A DNA stretch of 64,000 bases from Sambucus nigra (taxonomy: Eukaryota > Streptophyta > Magnoliopsida > Dipsacales > Adoxaceae): positions 336,382,504-336,446,503 of the forward strand of contig OX422211.1 of NCBI GenBank assembly GCA_949130495.1, in the 5' to 3' direction. The notes beneath the pieces were generated by a model. The model was not told the origin of the DNA. It did no database searches and worked only from the letters and a program-made list of their open reading frames with translations. Position 1 is the stretch's first letter. The number at the start of each line of letters is the position of its first letter. Shown here in pieces: positions 41,994 to 55,048 of this stretch. Position numbers and translations under genes: made by a program.

Positions 41994-44837
41994 TGATGGT
42001 CCCTTTTAATTTCTAATGCGAAAAGTGTTTTAAGTATGACAAAAAAAATCTATTTTTATGAAAAATCTTTTTCCAATTTTTAATTCGCACCAAGTTGTGA
42101 ACAATTTCTAACTTAACCAAATTTTATCTTGATTAATTCTAAACATTCATTTAGTGATTAAAAAAGTAAAATAAAGTAAAGAATACTCACAATGCCAGAT
42201 GTACGAGGAAAACCTCAACGGGAAAAGCTCGAACGACCCAAGCCAGATAATCACTACGAATATAGTTTTACAAAGGTACAGACGATAGTCTTACTCAACG
42301 AGACGCTCCTCGGATCTTCAAAGTGCCAACATAGAAAGTCCTTATTCCACGATATATGTCCACAACATATGCGTCCACGTATGTCTCGGTGTCCACTGAT
42401 ATGGCTTGTAACGTCTACGATGTTAAAATCGAACTCCACCGAATCTTCACCGCAAACCAGCAATGTTCAAGTGTAGAACAACTCTTCTTGGTGCCACAAA
42501 GATCACTATAGCATATATTAATGATAACTCGGATCTTTGAAACTTTAAGGATGCATTAACTTTGGAAAACCTTAGGAAACTTGTGTACAGAAACGTACAG
42601 GTTCGTAAACAGTTTTTCCAGAATGCACACTTACAAAATCTGATGGAAAACACGCCTTATATAATTTTTTTGAGGCAACGCGTCGTTCAAGCGACATTGA
42701 CCTATTGCTCGCATGAGATAGTAATGTCACTCGAACGAAAGAGCAGCTCACTCGAACGACTGATCAAGTCGTTGGAGCGACCAGCGAATTAGAATTTGTT
42801 TTTAAACCAATTTTTAAGCAAGAGTTCCACTTAAATTCAACTCTAATCCATCCTCGTCAGATTAAAACAAAGTGTAATCCTTTTCAAACACTTATAAAAC
42901 ATTTTAAAAACATGGGTCATTTAAGGTTTGGCCCACATTTAATTCTCTATAATGAGTCAAGCCCCCGCAAATTGACTTTCTTAATGTTTGACCCCCATTT
43001 TTAACATTTCGTCCACTTTGCCATTAACCCACATATTTAATATCGATTATACCCTCGCTTCAATATGGGAACCAAACCTTAATTTAAAAAATGCTCAGGA
43101 AAAAATAGAAAATAATTAACAGAAAATAAATAAATATTAACCCCATAATTAATTTAAAAAAACACCTAGAAATTTATTAAAAAATCAAAAACTTATTAAT
43201 TAAGAAAATAAATAATAGAAAATTTAAAAAATGCCAGAAAATAAAATAAAATAGAAAATAAATATTAATCCCGGAATTAATTTAAAAAAACACCTAGAAA
43301 TTTATTAAAATGTCTAAAATTTATTAATTAAGAAAATAAATAACAAAAAATTAAAAAATAGCCCAGAAAATTTAAAAAAAAAAGTAGAAAATAAATAAAA
43401 ACCAAAAATAATGAAAAAATACATAAAATGAATAAAAAAATTGAAAATAAATATTAACCCGAGAATTAATTAAAAAAATAGAAATTTATTAAAAAGTCAA
43501 AAATTTATTAATTAAAAAAATAAATAACAGAAAATTAAAAAAATGATCAAAATGTCACATTTTACAAAATCTTTTAAGGACCAATTTAATAAAATAAATA
43601 TGTAGGGGATTGTTTTGACATTAACTCAATTTTTTATTTGATATAATATGGTCCATTAACCCTATGCGCATTAAGGGGGAATTTTTTCTAAAAATTAATA
43701 CTCAAATATGTCATATTTTTTACCAATTTAAGTTTTAACCACTCCATTTTTTACTCAAATCAAATCAAAACACACCATTTCGTTAAAACTAAACAAATAA
43801 ATTAAGTTTATTTTAAATTCAATTAAGTTTAAATGATGAAATTAACTATTTATTTTAAAAATAAATCTATTAACGAAGTTGATTAACGTTGCATCACATT
43901 AGAATGAACCCTCTCAAATATGAGGTATAAAGTGCAATTAAACTTGGATATTAAATAAATTCTTTTAACATTCTTCATGTGTGTCATTTCAACACATTAC
44001 ACATTATAAAAAAAGTATTAATTTTTTTAAATAGTTTTTTCTAAAACAATAAAAAAGTAAAGCATTTTCTTTTAATTTTTAATTTTTGAGTGTTTTTTTA
44101 ATTTTATGTTATTTATTTTCCTAATTAATAAATTTTTGACTCTTTAATAAATTTCTGGGTGTTTTTTAAATTAATTCCGGGGTTAATATTCATTTTCTAT
44201 TTTTCCATTATTTTGGGTTTTTATTTATTTTCTATTTTTTTAATTTTCTATTACTTATTTTCTTAATTATTAATTTCTTGACTTTTTAATAAATTTTGGG
44301 TGTTTTTTAAAATTAATTATGGGTTAATATTTATTTATTTTTAATTTTCTGAGCGTTTTTTTTAATTTAAGGTTTTGATCCCATATTAAAGTGAGGGTAT
44401 AATTGGTATTAAATATGTGGGTTAATAATAAAATGGACGGAATGTTAAAAATGGGGGTCAAAGCTTAAGAAAGTCAATTTGCGGGGGTTTAACTCATTAT
44501 GGAGAATTAGATGGGGGCCAAACCTTAAATGACTCTAAAAATATTTATCTAATAAAATAGCATCCTTAGACATATTAAAATAAATTCTGAGTCTCATTAA
44601 ATTTACGCATTCATACATGAGTGATCTCGGACATCAATTAAACTTTGAAGACGAATAAATTTGTACCAATTAAACTTCGGCATAAATATTTCTTTGAGCT
44701 TTGCTGCAACGTCTTCAACACATCATAGTCTGTGTGAAATCGTGACAATAAAAATCTAACCTATGACTTAAACGTGCTTTGTTCCGAAAATAAGTCAAAA
44801 CTATGAAATGGACTCAATTGGAAATTTTGTCCTTATA
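41994..44837 (-). repeat. 3' LTR of copia C, interrupted by a 1.6-kb DNA transposon
   Basis: 41994-42913 and 44545-44837 together align with the 5' LTR 48773-49934. It starts (element strand) TATAAGGACAAAATT and ends CCATCA. TTCGAA-type words are at 42728-42780. A TATATAA box lies near 42656-42663 on the minus strand. Confidence 0.88.
42914..44535. mobile_element. Non-autonomous Mutator-like element with long terminal inverted repeats (1622 bp)
   Basis: Flanked by TAAAAACAT (42905-42913) and TAAAAATAT (44536-44544), a 9-bp target duplication with one change. The ends are inverted: GGGTCATTTAAGGTTTGGCC against GGCCAAACCTTAAATGACTC. The inversion continues inward for several hundred bases on both sides, including the GCCCCCGCAAATTGACTTTC block. 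The arms contain AT-rich direct repeats with TTAATTAAGAAAATAAATAA words. There is no transposase ORF. The empty site is present in the 5' LTR near 49635. A 9-bp duplication with long TIRs fits the Mutator superfamily. Confidence 0.88.
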
Positions 44838-46836
44838 AATCTCCCCATTTGACTATTTCGGGACAAAACCAACAGTAAAATGCCTAAGACGGGCAATCAA
44901 ACCGTATGACGCCTAAATCCCACCCCATAAACGCAAAATAAAAATTACAAGATAAGACTAGTAAACAATCGACCGGCAAGCATGAAACTGTCTCTGAATT
45001 TTTGAATGTGATGTAGTCTTCAAATCTCGAATCTCGTTAAGCAAACCTACATACATGAAACAGACAAATATCCAGTGAAGTTTGGAGGAACAAATGATAT
45101 AAATCATAAAAAAATATGTGAGAAAAATATTTTGATACCAATTATAAACAAAACAACTTTGTAAATCCAGATAAATAAGATACCAATGTGTGCAACAAAT
45201 AAACACAATGCTCAACAAAAAAAATCTCCCCCTACATCACATACATCTAATCTCCCCCTTTTCGTCTTGAATAGACAACCTGGTGAAAAGATAAACATAT
45301 CTAGTATAAGATGAATCAATAAAATATATCTAGATAATCATGAAACAACCAGTTAATAAAGATAAACAAAATCAAATCCGTAGCTAGAAAATAATAATCA
45401 CACAATATGAATTAATCAAAACTAAGCAAGTGCGATTAAAAAAACTCAATGCAGCAAAATATGTAACCTATCAATGTGAACTGCATAATAGAATCCCAGA
45501 AGCAACCAGCGGTACCAAAATATATAACGAAATAACCCAGGGTACTGAAACAGAGAGGAAGCAAAAATTCCAGACGTCGCTCGAACGGTACACCCCTATC
45601 GCTCGAACGACAACTTCGTGCGACACAAAGTTGTCGCTTGAATGAGCAAACAAATTTCCCAGTTCCACCTCAGAAGATTAAACAGTGTTGCCCATTGAAT
45701 TTTTTTTGACAAAAACTAACTGGAAGGGGATCAAAACTGCAAAATAATACTAAAACAATAGCTAAACTAAGAAAACTCAAAAACAACCAAATGTGAGTTA
45801 CATGCTAACATAGTATCGATGTGCTCAAATATTAACATGGAATCTTTGGCCGTGAACTACAACAAATGAATCACAATTCCAACACGTCGAAATGATCAAG
45901 AAGCTCCAATTGATAGTAATAAATCATCAAACTTTATTTTAGCCATATGTGACATTTAAAGTGTGAGCTAAATGAACTAAACAATCAAATATGCAGAAAA
46001 ATCCGGAATTTTGACGATTCTACAAACAATAGTGTCATGACACAATTTTTCAACGTTAGGATTCTTCGTGCAAACCCGTTTAAATTATTATCCATCCAAA
46101 CTCCCTCAAATATATATCATATTTACCTTTGAATGAACATAAAATACTTTGGGCCAATTTTAGCATATGATTCTTTTTATTGCCTTTATTTTTTCGGGCT
46201 CTTTGAAACGGTGGCTTTCATGACGAGTCAATTTTATACTCTAGCAGCCCTTTCTCGTGAACACTCATAATTTTTCAATTACAATCCTCACGGTAAACGG
46301 TTCTTACATGCACACCTCCTCCTTATGTCTACTTACGCATAGATATCAAAATTGAGATAAGAACACCTCACCAAACTCAAATATGTAAGAGATGTCAAAC
46401 ATCCATATAAATTCGTGCATGTGTGAAAAGATGGCATATATACAAAGTCGAATCAAGATGCATATCAACTTCGAAACAACCCCATAATACAATGGTTAAG
46501 ATCATTCTAAGCATCAATAATTATGATCAAATGTCCTAGCCACATGGATAATGAAAGGAAGGGGGTCCAAGCACACCAATATGCCACATCAAACATGTAA
46601 AGTCAAAAACAAAAAGAAATCGAAAATCTTTTTGGTTTTCCAACATATTTTGACTCAAATAAAAGCAAAATATTTTTGTATTTTTCAAAAATATTATAAA
46701 CCAATTTATTTTTTGTATTTTTTAAATAAGACTCAATAAATGAAAAAATATAATGCAAAATGATACACATGACATAACATTAGCAAGATATAAATTATGA
46801 TGCAAAGACTATCATATGACAATCATGGTAACACAA
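44838..46836 (-). other. Post-gag region and PPT of copia C
   Basis: The PPT AAATGGGGAGATT (minus) is at 44838-44850. 2 kb of AT-rich DNA without pol motifs follows. G-run purine tracts AGGGGGAGATT occur near 45227-45260. Blocks at 46000-46400 match element F and the post-pol region of the pol-bearing copia. A TCGCTCGAACGA cluster at 45575-45645 lies outside the LTRs. Confidence 0.65.
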
Positions 46837-48713
46837 TCATCCTTTAGATTTAGCATGGGAAGAATCAAGTGCAACCAAATGAGAACCATGAAGTTTTAGT
46901 CCTAAAGCCACTAAATCCGATTTCCTAACCCAAGTAGGTGTGACATAACGGATGGGGGTTTTGGTAACCGAAACAACTTTATTCCTAAACTTCCTAGGAT
47001 CATTCCTAAGGTCATAACAAAAATGTCTAAGGTGACCTTTCCTACCGCAATGTGTGCAAGTGTAAAGACGACAGGAATGATTACCAAAATGTTGACCTCT
47101 CCCCACGTTCCTAATGGGCTCTCTCACACGATTGGTATTGGCTTTGGGAATGGGAGCGATGTGATCATCGTAGCCTATAACAAACCTATCATTTTTTACT
47201 TGGATGGTTCCTAACATCATATCCAATTTCTCCGACCTAGAATCCAAGTGAAAATTAACCTTACTCGAGTCTTTCAATTTCTCCTCCAACTCACAAATCC
47301 TAGACTCAAGGACATGCCTAGACTCCTCAAACTCTAGCAACTCCTTTTTTAAAGTCTCTATAAAACCATGAAGACTATCTCTAACCTTCTCAGCGTACTC
47401 TAGCTTCTTCGGTTCCCTAAGATCCTCAATCAAATCATTATTATTTTCTATGGCACACTCATTCTACCTAGCTTGTAATTTAGAGTTAGCCTTTGTCACT
47501 TTCAGCATTTCGTCATATAACTCTCCAAATGCAACTTGTAACTAACCTACATCGATCTCCTCATCCTCACTAACTTCTCTCTCACTCACTTGGGATTCAA
47601 CGGCCTCGGAAGTGTCATGCATATGAGAATATTCGTGGGAAGATTTATCATCGTCTCTCACATGACATGCCAAGAAAGCAACAAACTTACTCTCATTAGG
47701 GGAACTCTCTCCCTCTTTCGTATCACTATCACTTAAGTTGGCATTATAAGATATTAGTTTCTTACTATCTTTCTTAAGTCTAATGGGACACTTGGAAATT
47801 TTATGACCATACCCCTCACATCCAAATCACCTATCTAACTCAATCCTATTGAATTTCTAACTTTTATCTTTAGGGGTGGACTCAATCTTGTTGTTCTTGA
47901 ATTTCTTAAACCTTTTGGCATATTTCGATTGCTTTTGAAACTTAAGATTTTTTTTTAACTTTTTAGCCAACAAGGCAACATCCTCAAAATCAAAATCGGA
48001 ATTGTCATTCGAAACTTTAGTTTCCTCCTTATGGGCTATTACATCAATGCCCTTTTCTTTCTTTGGCACTTGCTTGGAGGTAAACATATAGAGTTCATAG
48101 GTTTGTAAGTCACCTATAATCTCTTCAAGTTTCGTCGAATCGAGCATTCTTAAGGAGTTTAAAATATTCACTTTACATCAAACCTACCTGGCAAAGATCT
48201 TAAATTTTTTTCTATGACACAGTTATCGGGAATCTTTTCACCCAAGTTAAACGACGAGGTGACAATATTAGACAACCTAACATAAAACTCATCAAACGAC
48301 TCACTATATAACATTTTAATTGTCTCAAACTGTGTAGTGAGGTTTTGTAACGTAGACGCCCTAATCGTGCTAGTACCTCATGAGTAAGTCCAAGTGTATC
48401 CTAAGCATCTTTTGAAGTTTCACATGTCATGATTCTATTATACTCTCCCAGTGTAACATGTGAGAAAATTACATACAAACCTTTAGAGTTGTAAAGTACA
48501 AGCCTATGTTTATCATCAGTCCATGACTTAACGTGTTTTCAAACTAGTGACCTCACCATCTCATGTGACTGGTGGGGTCCAACCTTTTTCAACCGCTAAC
48601 CACATATGCTCATCAATATATTTTAAAGCACTTCTCATTCGCATTTTCCAATAAGCATAATTTGTTCCATAAAAAATAGGAGCACGAAAACTTTCAAAAA
48701 CTCCAAAATTCAT
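46837..48713 (-). pseudogene. Copia C gag with two zinc knuckles
   Basis: The start at 48713 gives MNFGVFESFRAPIFYGTNYA and then the RMRSALKYIDE copia gag opening. The UBN2 core and a lysine-rich tail (47857-48171) follow. The first knuckle, near 47800-47830, reads FGCEGYGHKISKCP, but its first Cys codon is TGA. The open C-terminal piece 46837-47433 (198 codons) has a coiled coil (ESRICELEEKLKD) and an intact second knuckle, CTHCGRKGHLRHFC (C-x2-C-x4-H-x4-C). The gag ends in its own stop with no read-through to pol. Confidence 0.85.
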
Positions 48714-48772
48714 CTCAAAAAACACAAGGGATTAAACACAATAAAAATATATTTTTATCTCTGATTACAATT

Positions 48773-49934
48773 TGATGGTCCTTTTTTATTTTTTATGCGG
48801 AAAGTGTTTTAAAGATGACTAAACAATTTCTATTTTTATGAAAAAACTTTTTCCAATTTTTAATTCACACCAAGTTTTGAACAATTTCTAACTTAAACCA
48901 AATTTTATCTTGATTATCCTAAACATCCATATAGTGATTAAAGCAAGTAAAATAAAGTAAAGAATACTCACAATACCAGATGTACGACGAAAACCACAAT
49001 GGAAAAAACCTGGGACAGCCCAAGCCAGATAATCACTATGAATATGGTTTTACATAGGTATAGACGGTAGCCTTACTTAATGACTCAATCCAACCACGAG
49101 ACTTGATGCTCCTCTAATCTTCAACCACTCCTCTCACACTTCCCATATAGAAAGTCCTTCCACGATACATGTCCACAACACACGCGTCCACGTATGTCTC
49201 GGTGTCCAACGATATGGCTTGTAACGTTAACGATGTAGAAATCGGACTCCACCGAATCTTCACCGCAAAACCAGCAATGTTCAAGTGTAGAATAACTCTT
49301 ATTGGTGCCATAAAGATTACTATAGCATATATTAATGATAATTCGGATCTTTGAAACTCTAATGATGCATTAACTTTGGAAAACCTTAGAAAACTTTTGT
49401 GCGGAAACGTACAGGTTCGTAAACAATTTTTCCAGAATGCACACTTACAAAATCTGATGAAAAACACGCCTTATATAATTTTCTTGAGGCGACGCGTCAT
49501 TCAAGCCACATTGGCCTATCGCTCGAACGAGATAGCATTGTCGCTCGAAAGAGTTCCACTTGAATTCAACTCTAATCCGTCCTCATCAAATTAATACAAA
49601 GTGTAATCCTTTTCAAACACTTAAAAAGAATTTTAAAAACATTTATGTAATAAAATAGCATCCTTAAACATATTAAAATAAATTCTGAGTCTCATTAAAT
49701 TTATGCATTCATACTTGAGTGATCTCGGACATCAATTAAACTTTGAAGACGAATAAACTTGCACCAATTAAACTTAGGCATTAATTTTTCTTTAATCGTT
49801 ACCGCAACATCTTCAACACGTCATAATCTGTGTGGGATCGTGATAATAAAAATCCGACCTATGACTCAAACGTGTTTTGTTCCGAGAATAAGTCAAAACT
49901 ATACAATGGTCTCAATTAGCAATTTGTCCTTACT
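48773..49934 (-). repeat. 5' LTR of copia C (1162 bp), with PBS at 48760-48772
   Basis: Element-strand start AGTAAGGACAAATTG, a mutated form of TGTAAGG, and end CCATCA. The adjacent PBS reads TTGTAATCAGAGA, a decayed iMet-type TGGTATCAGAG. U3 holds TCGCTCGAACGAG near 49516. Confidence 0.88.
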
Positions 49935-49939
49935 CTCAT

Positions 49940-50540
49940 GATTATGGTCGAATTGATCCCATACATGTGCCTCCAAAATAAAAGGTCTATCTCCTTAACA
50001 GTTCTTTTAAAGGTCTGAGCATAAGAGGTGTCTAATGTTTCCTCGGCCTCACCCTTAGAATCGACAATCTCAATAGCCAATACTCAACATGTAAATCTCT
50101 CGTGAAATTCACCCTCGATCATAGACGATAGGGGAACAGCCGTAAAGGGTATTGTCTGAGAAACTGTGACCCTTGGACCCTCAGAAACTAGGACCTAGGG
50201 AGATTGATCATGCCCATTAAACCCGGTAGCACCAGAATCTTCCATATGAGAAGAAGGGACTTGCATGGCTTCCTCAAAAGAGTCAGCTTCCCCAGAGATA
50301 TGAGATGCGTAAAGGCTATATCCCCAAGAAGACGAGGAAGACTGAGAACCCTGAGGTGAGTCCTCACTCATAGAGTCACCACTAATCTCAACTATAGGAG
50401 GAGGGATGACAGCTAAAAGAACATGGTAAATGGGATGTGTAAGGTCGAACTTGGATTTTATTTTAGCCTCGGCCTCAGCTTCACCCTTTCGTATCTCCCT
50501 AAGATTCGGGCACCAAGATGGGGAAATTGGTCAAGTAATT
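49940..50540 (-). pseudogene. Element D ORF1, upstream half
   Basis: Minus-strand frame: charged start (IRKGEAEAEAKIKSKFDL), a long Ser/Glu-rich stretch (SQSSSSSWGY), then FKRTVKEIDLLFWRHMYGIN, entering directly into RVPYEDEMAF once element C is removed. Two in-frame TAGs are seen. The start codon is not certain. Confidence 0.65.
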
Positions 50541-51420
50541 CTTTTAAAGTCTTAAACATTAAAACAATCCTAGGTTTGATTCAGCGTTGACTTTTGGATC
50601 TAAAAGACATAACTCTATCGTTTTTAAGAAAAAAATGTGAAGAACATTGGATAATAAGATCACCGAAGAAGATGACTGAAAAATTTAACCAATGAATGAA
50701 ACTCCCTATGGACCCACAAAACCTCCTACACTTGAGGTCTAACACCTAAAACTACTAGCAACACAGCTAAATATGTCCTAGAGCAGCCTACACAACCCAC
50801 CAAAAAACTCAAATCTCGGCATATAAACTCAAATACAAAAACAGAATAAATTACGACTAGAAAAAGAAAAAAAGGCAGGGTGAGGTTACTTAGGTGAAGA
50901 CAACAGACTGGTGAGAAATGGGAGCCCTAACGCATGTTGGAAACACAAGTTTTGAGGATAGAGATAGTGAAAGCTTGGAGTTGCAGAGAAAAATGGAAGG
51001 TGGGAGAATGGGTTGTAGAAGAAAGAGAAAATGTTATTAATTTAGGTATTTAAATACCCTAATCATTGCACACAAATTCCTAAGAATTCATTATTTAGGA
51101 ATTGGAATCGAGGCAAGCCTGCAGCCGCCCTGCCTTGGTTGATATGATAAGAGATATATCAAATGCCCAGTGTCAACTTTAGATACTTGACAAATTCCTC
51201 AACATAAGGATTTGAAGGGACGCTCTCATACTCATCTAAATTGGTTCACGTCCTATAAACCCTCAGATGTTTGGGGGTCTCATCCTCACTTGGGGGTCGA
51301 CCGACAATACCCCTAGGCCTACCACTCATATTAAGTACTAAGGGATAGGGGTGACTGATATACATAAGTATGGTATCGTACTTGGATGGACTCAATAAAT
51401 TCCAACTGACACTAATCAAT
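50541..51420. other. Probable leader and LTR DNA of element D
   Basis: No ORF. TATTTAAATA near 51045-51055 could be a promoter on the minus strand, upstream of ORF1 of D, but I cannot place LTR ends or a PBS. Confidence 0.35.
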
Positions 51421-52155
51421 GCCCATCACGTGGGCCTACCCATCAGTCAACATTGCACAAACCCCTTATTACAGACTCGTCCTTCGAGACCACACTACTA
51501 GCACATCAGAGACATCCAGCAGAGTACGTACTTCAGCCTCAGCAGTCTCGCATCGGCCCTATTCCATCTGGTAAGGCTGAGACTAGACTACTCAGCTCAA
51601 TAATTACTTATATAGATGTCAGATCTATTGGTCTCAGCTCGTTCGAGACCACTAGGGATAGCATCTATACCACGTGTAACACAAAGTTCAAGTATAGTTA
51701 GTCTACGTGGGCATGCAACTATAAAAAGATCTTCCCCTCACGTGGGGTATATTTAGTCATTATACACTTGACATATGACATCATTTCAATGGAGCAGTTG
51801 CCTTATGCACATCTTTGTCATGCTTGGGAGTGCATTGTGCACCTTCAAGACTATAAAAGGGAGCTCCATCTTCTTCCTCAATGGATCCAGAATAGAAACC
51901 CTAGCAAAACTTTGTTAAAACCATTATAGAGAGAGAAAGTTCTTGAGAGTGTAATTCTGGGAAATTAGAGCTCCAAAGTTAATATAAACACACCGAACAC
52001 CATGCACAGTGGAGTAGGCTATCAAGATGAACCACTTACATAATTGTGTCTTCCACTTTACCTCATATCCTTCTCTTATTTTCTTACCTGCATTCATATA
52101 TCTCCATTATTATATCATTTTGAGCTTGAGCTGCACATATAAATTTAAATGGTGA
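51421..52155 (+). repeat. Gypsy LTR fragment in plus orientation
   Basis: TATAAAAG is at 51852-51859. Downstream, CAGTGGAGTAGGCTATCAAG and GAACCACTTACATAATTGTG match in order the R/U5 pattern of the Tat LTRs (CAGTGGACGTAGGC, GAACCACTTTAAA). It is followed directly at 52156 by a truncated integrase on the opposite strand. The ends are not defined and no target duplication was found. Confidence 0.55.
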
Positions 52156-53290
52156 TTTCATATAATCATCAACGAAGGCATATGGCATTCCATATCTTCA
52201 TATGATATGATTCCATATGAATTGAAAAACTCTTTCATATGTCATCTCAATCAACGTCTCAACCTCCACCCATTTTGTGAAGTAATCCACTACTACTACT
52301 AGGTATTTGAACCTTCCTTTGGTCCTCGACAATGGCCTATCCAAATTAATTACCCAAATAGCAAATGGTCAGTGGGAAGTAATGTGAGTTAAAGCAACCC
52401 CCGGTCTTCTGTGAATTATGGAAAACTTATAATATTTATCACACTTTTTTATAAAGGAAATACAATCTTCTCTCATAGTCAGCTAATAGTATCCCTGCAT
52501 AACTATCCTTATGTATTAATAATCGGCCAGTTGAATGATCCCCACAATAAAATTAATGCATTTCTCTAATCAAGTTTGGTACCTCGGCAGGCTGAACATA
52601 GCAAAGCAATGAAACAGTGTATCCTCTTTTGTATATGACTCCTTGCTCTAGCACATAACTACCTTGAACCTTAACAACCCGACTTCTTTTGGATCAATAG
52701 GTATTATACCTTTGTCAATGTAATTCCTTATAGGATCCATCCATGAAGGTTCTAAATCTATCGCAATAGTACTAACCATAGCCTCCACACTTACACTATT
52801 ATGTGCAAGAGTTTCCACAGGGATGGTTCGCCTGAGTACCATTTTAGTTGTTGAGGCTAGCCGAGAAAGTCCATTTGCTTGGGTGTTCTCTATCCTTGGA
52901 ATTCTCACCATTTTTACTGTGGCAAACTTGGAGATGAATTTTCTGGTTTTGGAAAGATACTTCATCATGATATTCTTCTTGATTCCTTATATTTGAAGCA
53001 CTTGGTTAATAATTAACTGAGAATCACTATGCACCATAATCTGCTCGGCTGCTAATGATAAGGCTAACTCCAAACCTGTGATGAATGCTTCATACTCTGC
53101 TTCATTGTTGGAAGCTTGGAATTAAAAATGAAGTGCATACTGCACATCAATTTCGTTCGGAGTGTTGATGATTAGACTACTCCACTTCTAGTAGAACTTG
53201 AGTATCCATCTACATACAAGTTCCAAATTAGAATGTTGTTATCGAAGTTTTCCTCAGATAATACGCCTTGTTGGAATATTTTCTTTCTCT
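52156..53290 (-). pseudogene. Element E aRNH, tether and truncated integrase
   Basis: The open part 52648-52968 covers KMVRIPRIENTQANGLSRLA and the tether to LEPSWMDPIRNYI. 53030-53180 encodes NNEAEYEA-type aRNH text. 52290-52330 gives VDYFTKWVEVE with the first catalytic Asp; the second Asp region is the last text before the break. Confidence 0.7.
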
Positions 53291-53399
53291 ATTTATGGTA
53301 TCTTTGAGACATCTCTTTGGAAGCTAATATTTCAGGTTGGTCGGTGATCTTTTCAGTTTTATTTGGAGTGGAGTTTTCTTCCAAGGAAGTGTGCTCGGC

Positions 53400-54790
53400 A
53401 GGAAAACTTGGAGTAGTGATCACCTCTTGATACGTCAATTCTACCGTAAAGTCCTCTATGGCCTATCCCTTCAATGTTGTTCTTGGCTCATAAAGGATTT
53501 CGTATTCTCCTAACTCAACTTTCCAGGACATTAATCTAACCGATTTCTCCTATTTTTGAAGTGCTTGGCTCATGGGTAAATCTATATAAACCACAATGGT
53601 ATGTTCTTGAAAATATGGATTTATCCTCCTTAAAGCCTCAAAAAGAGCAATGGATAAATTTTCTAGGCAAGGATACCTGACTTCAACTACTCTGAATTCC
53701 TTGCTTGTGTAATACACTGGTTTTTAAACTCCATCTTATAACCTTAGTAACGATGAGCTAATAATGGATTCTGAAATAGCTAAATATAAATACAATTTTT
53801 CTCCCAAAACGGGTCAGGTGAGTAGTGGTGGAGATCCCAAGTACCTCTTCAAATCCTGAAAGGCATTTTCGCATTATTCATTACATTTGAAGATTTTCTT
53901 GAGTACTTTAAACAATGGTAGGCATTTATCAACATCTCTGGACAAAAATCGCTTGAGGTTGACAACTCTTCCAATCAACTTTTGCACATCTTTCTTACAT
54001 GTTTAAGATTACATCTCAATCAGTGCCTTTATTTTATCTGGGTTAGCTTCAATGCCCATTTGATTCACAATAAAGCCAGGGAACATTTCGTCCTATACAA
54101 CAAATACACACTTGGTCAGATTTAGCTTCATTTAATATTTTTCTAACTAATCAACGACTCATTTAGGTTTTTGATGTGGTTAGCACCTACCTTGCTCTTG
54201 GTAAGCATGTCATCCACATATACTTCCATATTCTTCCCAATTTGTTCTTCAAAAACCTTATTCACTAGCCTTTATTCCAGCGTTTTTAAGCCCAAAAGGC
54301 ATAACGTTGTAGCAGTGTGTACCTCGATTGGTGATGAAATAAGTGCTTTATTTATCCCCAAGTTTCATTTTGATCTGGTTGTAACCAGAGTAGGCATTCA
54401 TGAAGCTCAGCAACTCGTGACCTGCTATTACATCTACCAATTGATCAACCATTGGTAAAGAAAAGTGATCTTTTGGGCATGCTTTATTGAGGTCGGTAAA
54501 ATTCACACACATTCGCTATTTGTTATTCTTATTTTTTACCATTAATACGTTAGCCAATCAATTGGGATACTTAACATATTCAATGAAATGGGCTCTCTGA
54601 AATCCGTCTACTTCTTCTTGGATAGTCCCATTTTTCTTGGGACTAAATACCCTGCATTTTCGCTTGATCGACTCAGCATCTTTATTGATATTGAGTTCAT
54701 GGCATATAAATTTAGGGTCAATTTCGGGCATATCCTCATAGCTCCAAGAAAACACCTTCTTCCGCTCTCTATGGAATGCAATTAATTCCT
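53400..54790 (-). pseudogene. Element E RT and RNase H
   Basis: 54558-54755 encodes WSYEDMPEIDPKFICHELNI. 54350-54420 encodes MNAYSGYNQIKMK. 54195-54215 encodes VYVDDML (catalytic YVDD kept). RNase H words lie at 53690-53820. Many stops and frameshifts. Confidence 0.75.
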
Positions 54791-55048
54791 TCTTAAGGGA
54801 GGGTGTTAGGTTTTAGCCAATCTAGGTGATTCTTTTTGGCTTTTTATCGTCTAGTACAATGGTTTTCGTGGCCTCCACAACTTTCCCTTTGACTAAATCA
54901 GCTTCTTGATGATATCCAAAGTGTCAATTTGGTAGGTGGTGGTGCTCTTATGAACTTCTTGTTGGTCAACAGAGGTATAGTAACACTTTATAGCTTTCAT
55001 CTGATTTCTCTTTACCACGCTAACCCCTTAGTGAGTGGGGAACTTTAT

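Larger units (their letters stand above)
41994..49934 (-). mobile_element. Gag-only Ty1/copia element C
   Basis: Both LTRs are present, with CTCAT flanking at 41989-41993 and 49935-49939. The internal region has PBS, a full-length two-knuckle gag and a post-gag region with PPT, but no protease, integrase, RT or RNase H. This fits the plant class called TR-GAG. It needs pol from elsewhere. The 5' LTR is 1162 bp. The 3' LTR is longer because of the inserted DNA transposon. Confidence 0.9.
36662..50540 (-). mobile_element. Old, decayed Tat-type element D, interrupted by copia element C and a plastid fragment
   Basis: Right to left: ORF1 (50540-49940, then 41993-41395), gag tail, protease, RT, RNase H and integrase in Tat order. 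No open piece exceeds about 70 codons of its own sequence. The order ORF1-gag-pol is known for Tat/Ogre. Its LTRs are not clearly visible; 50541-51420 may hold the 5' leader and LTR. It is clearly older than Tat-1 and Tat-2. Confidence 0.75.
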
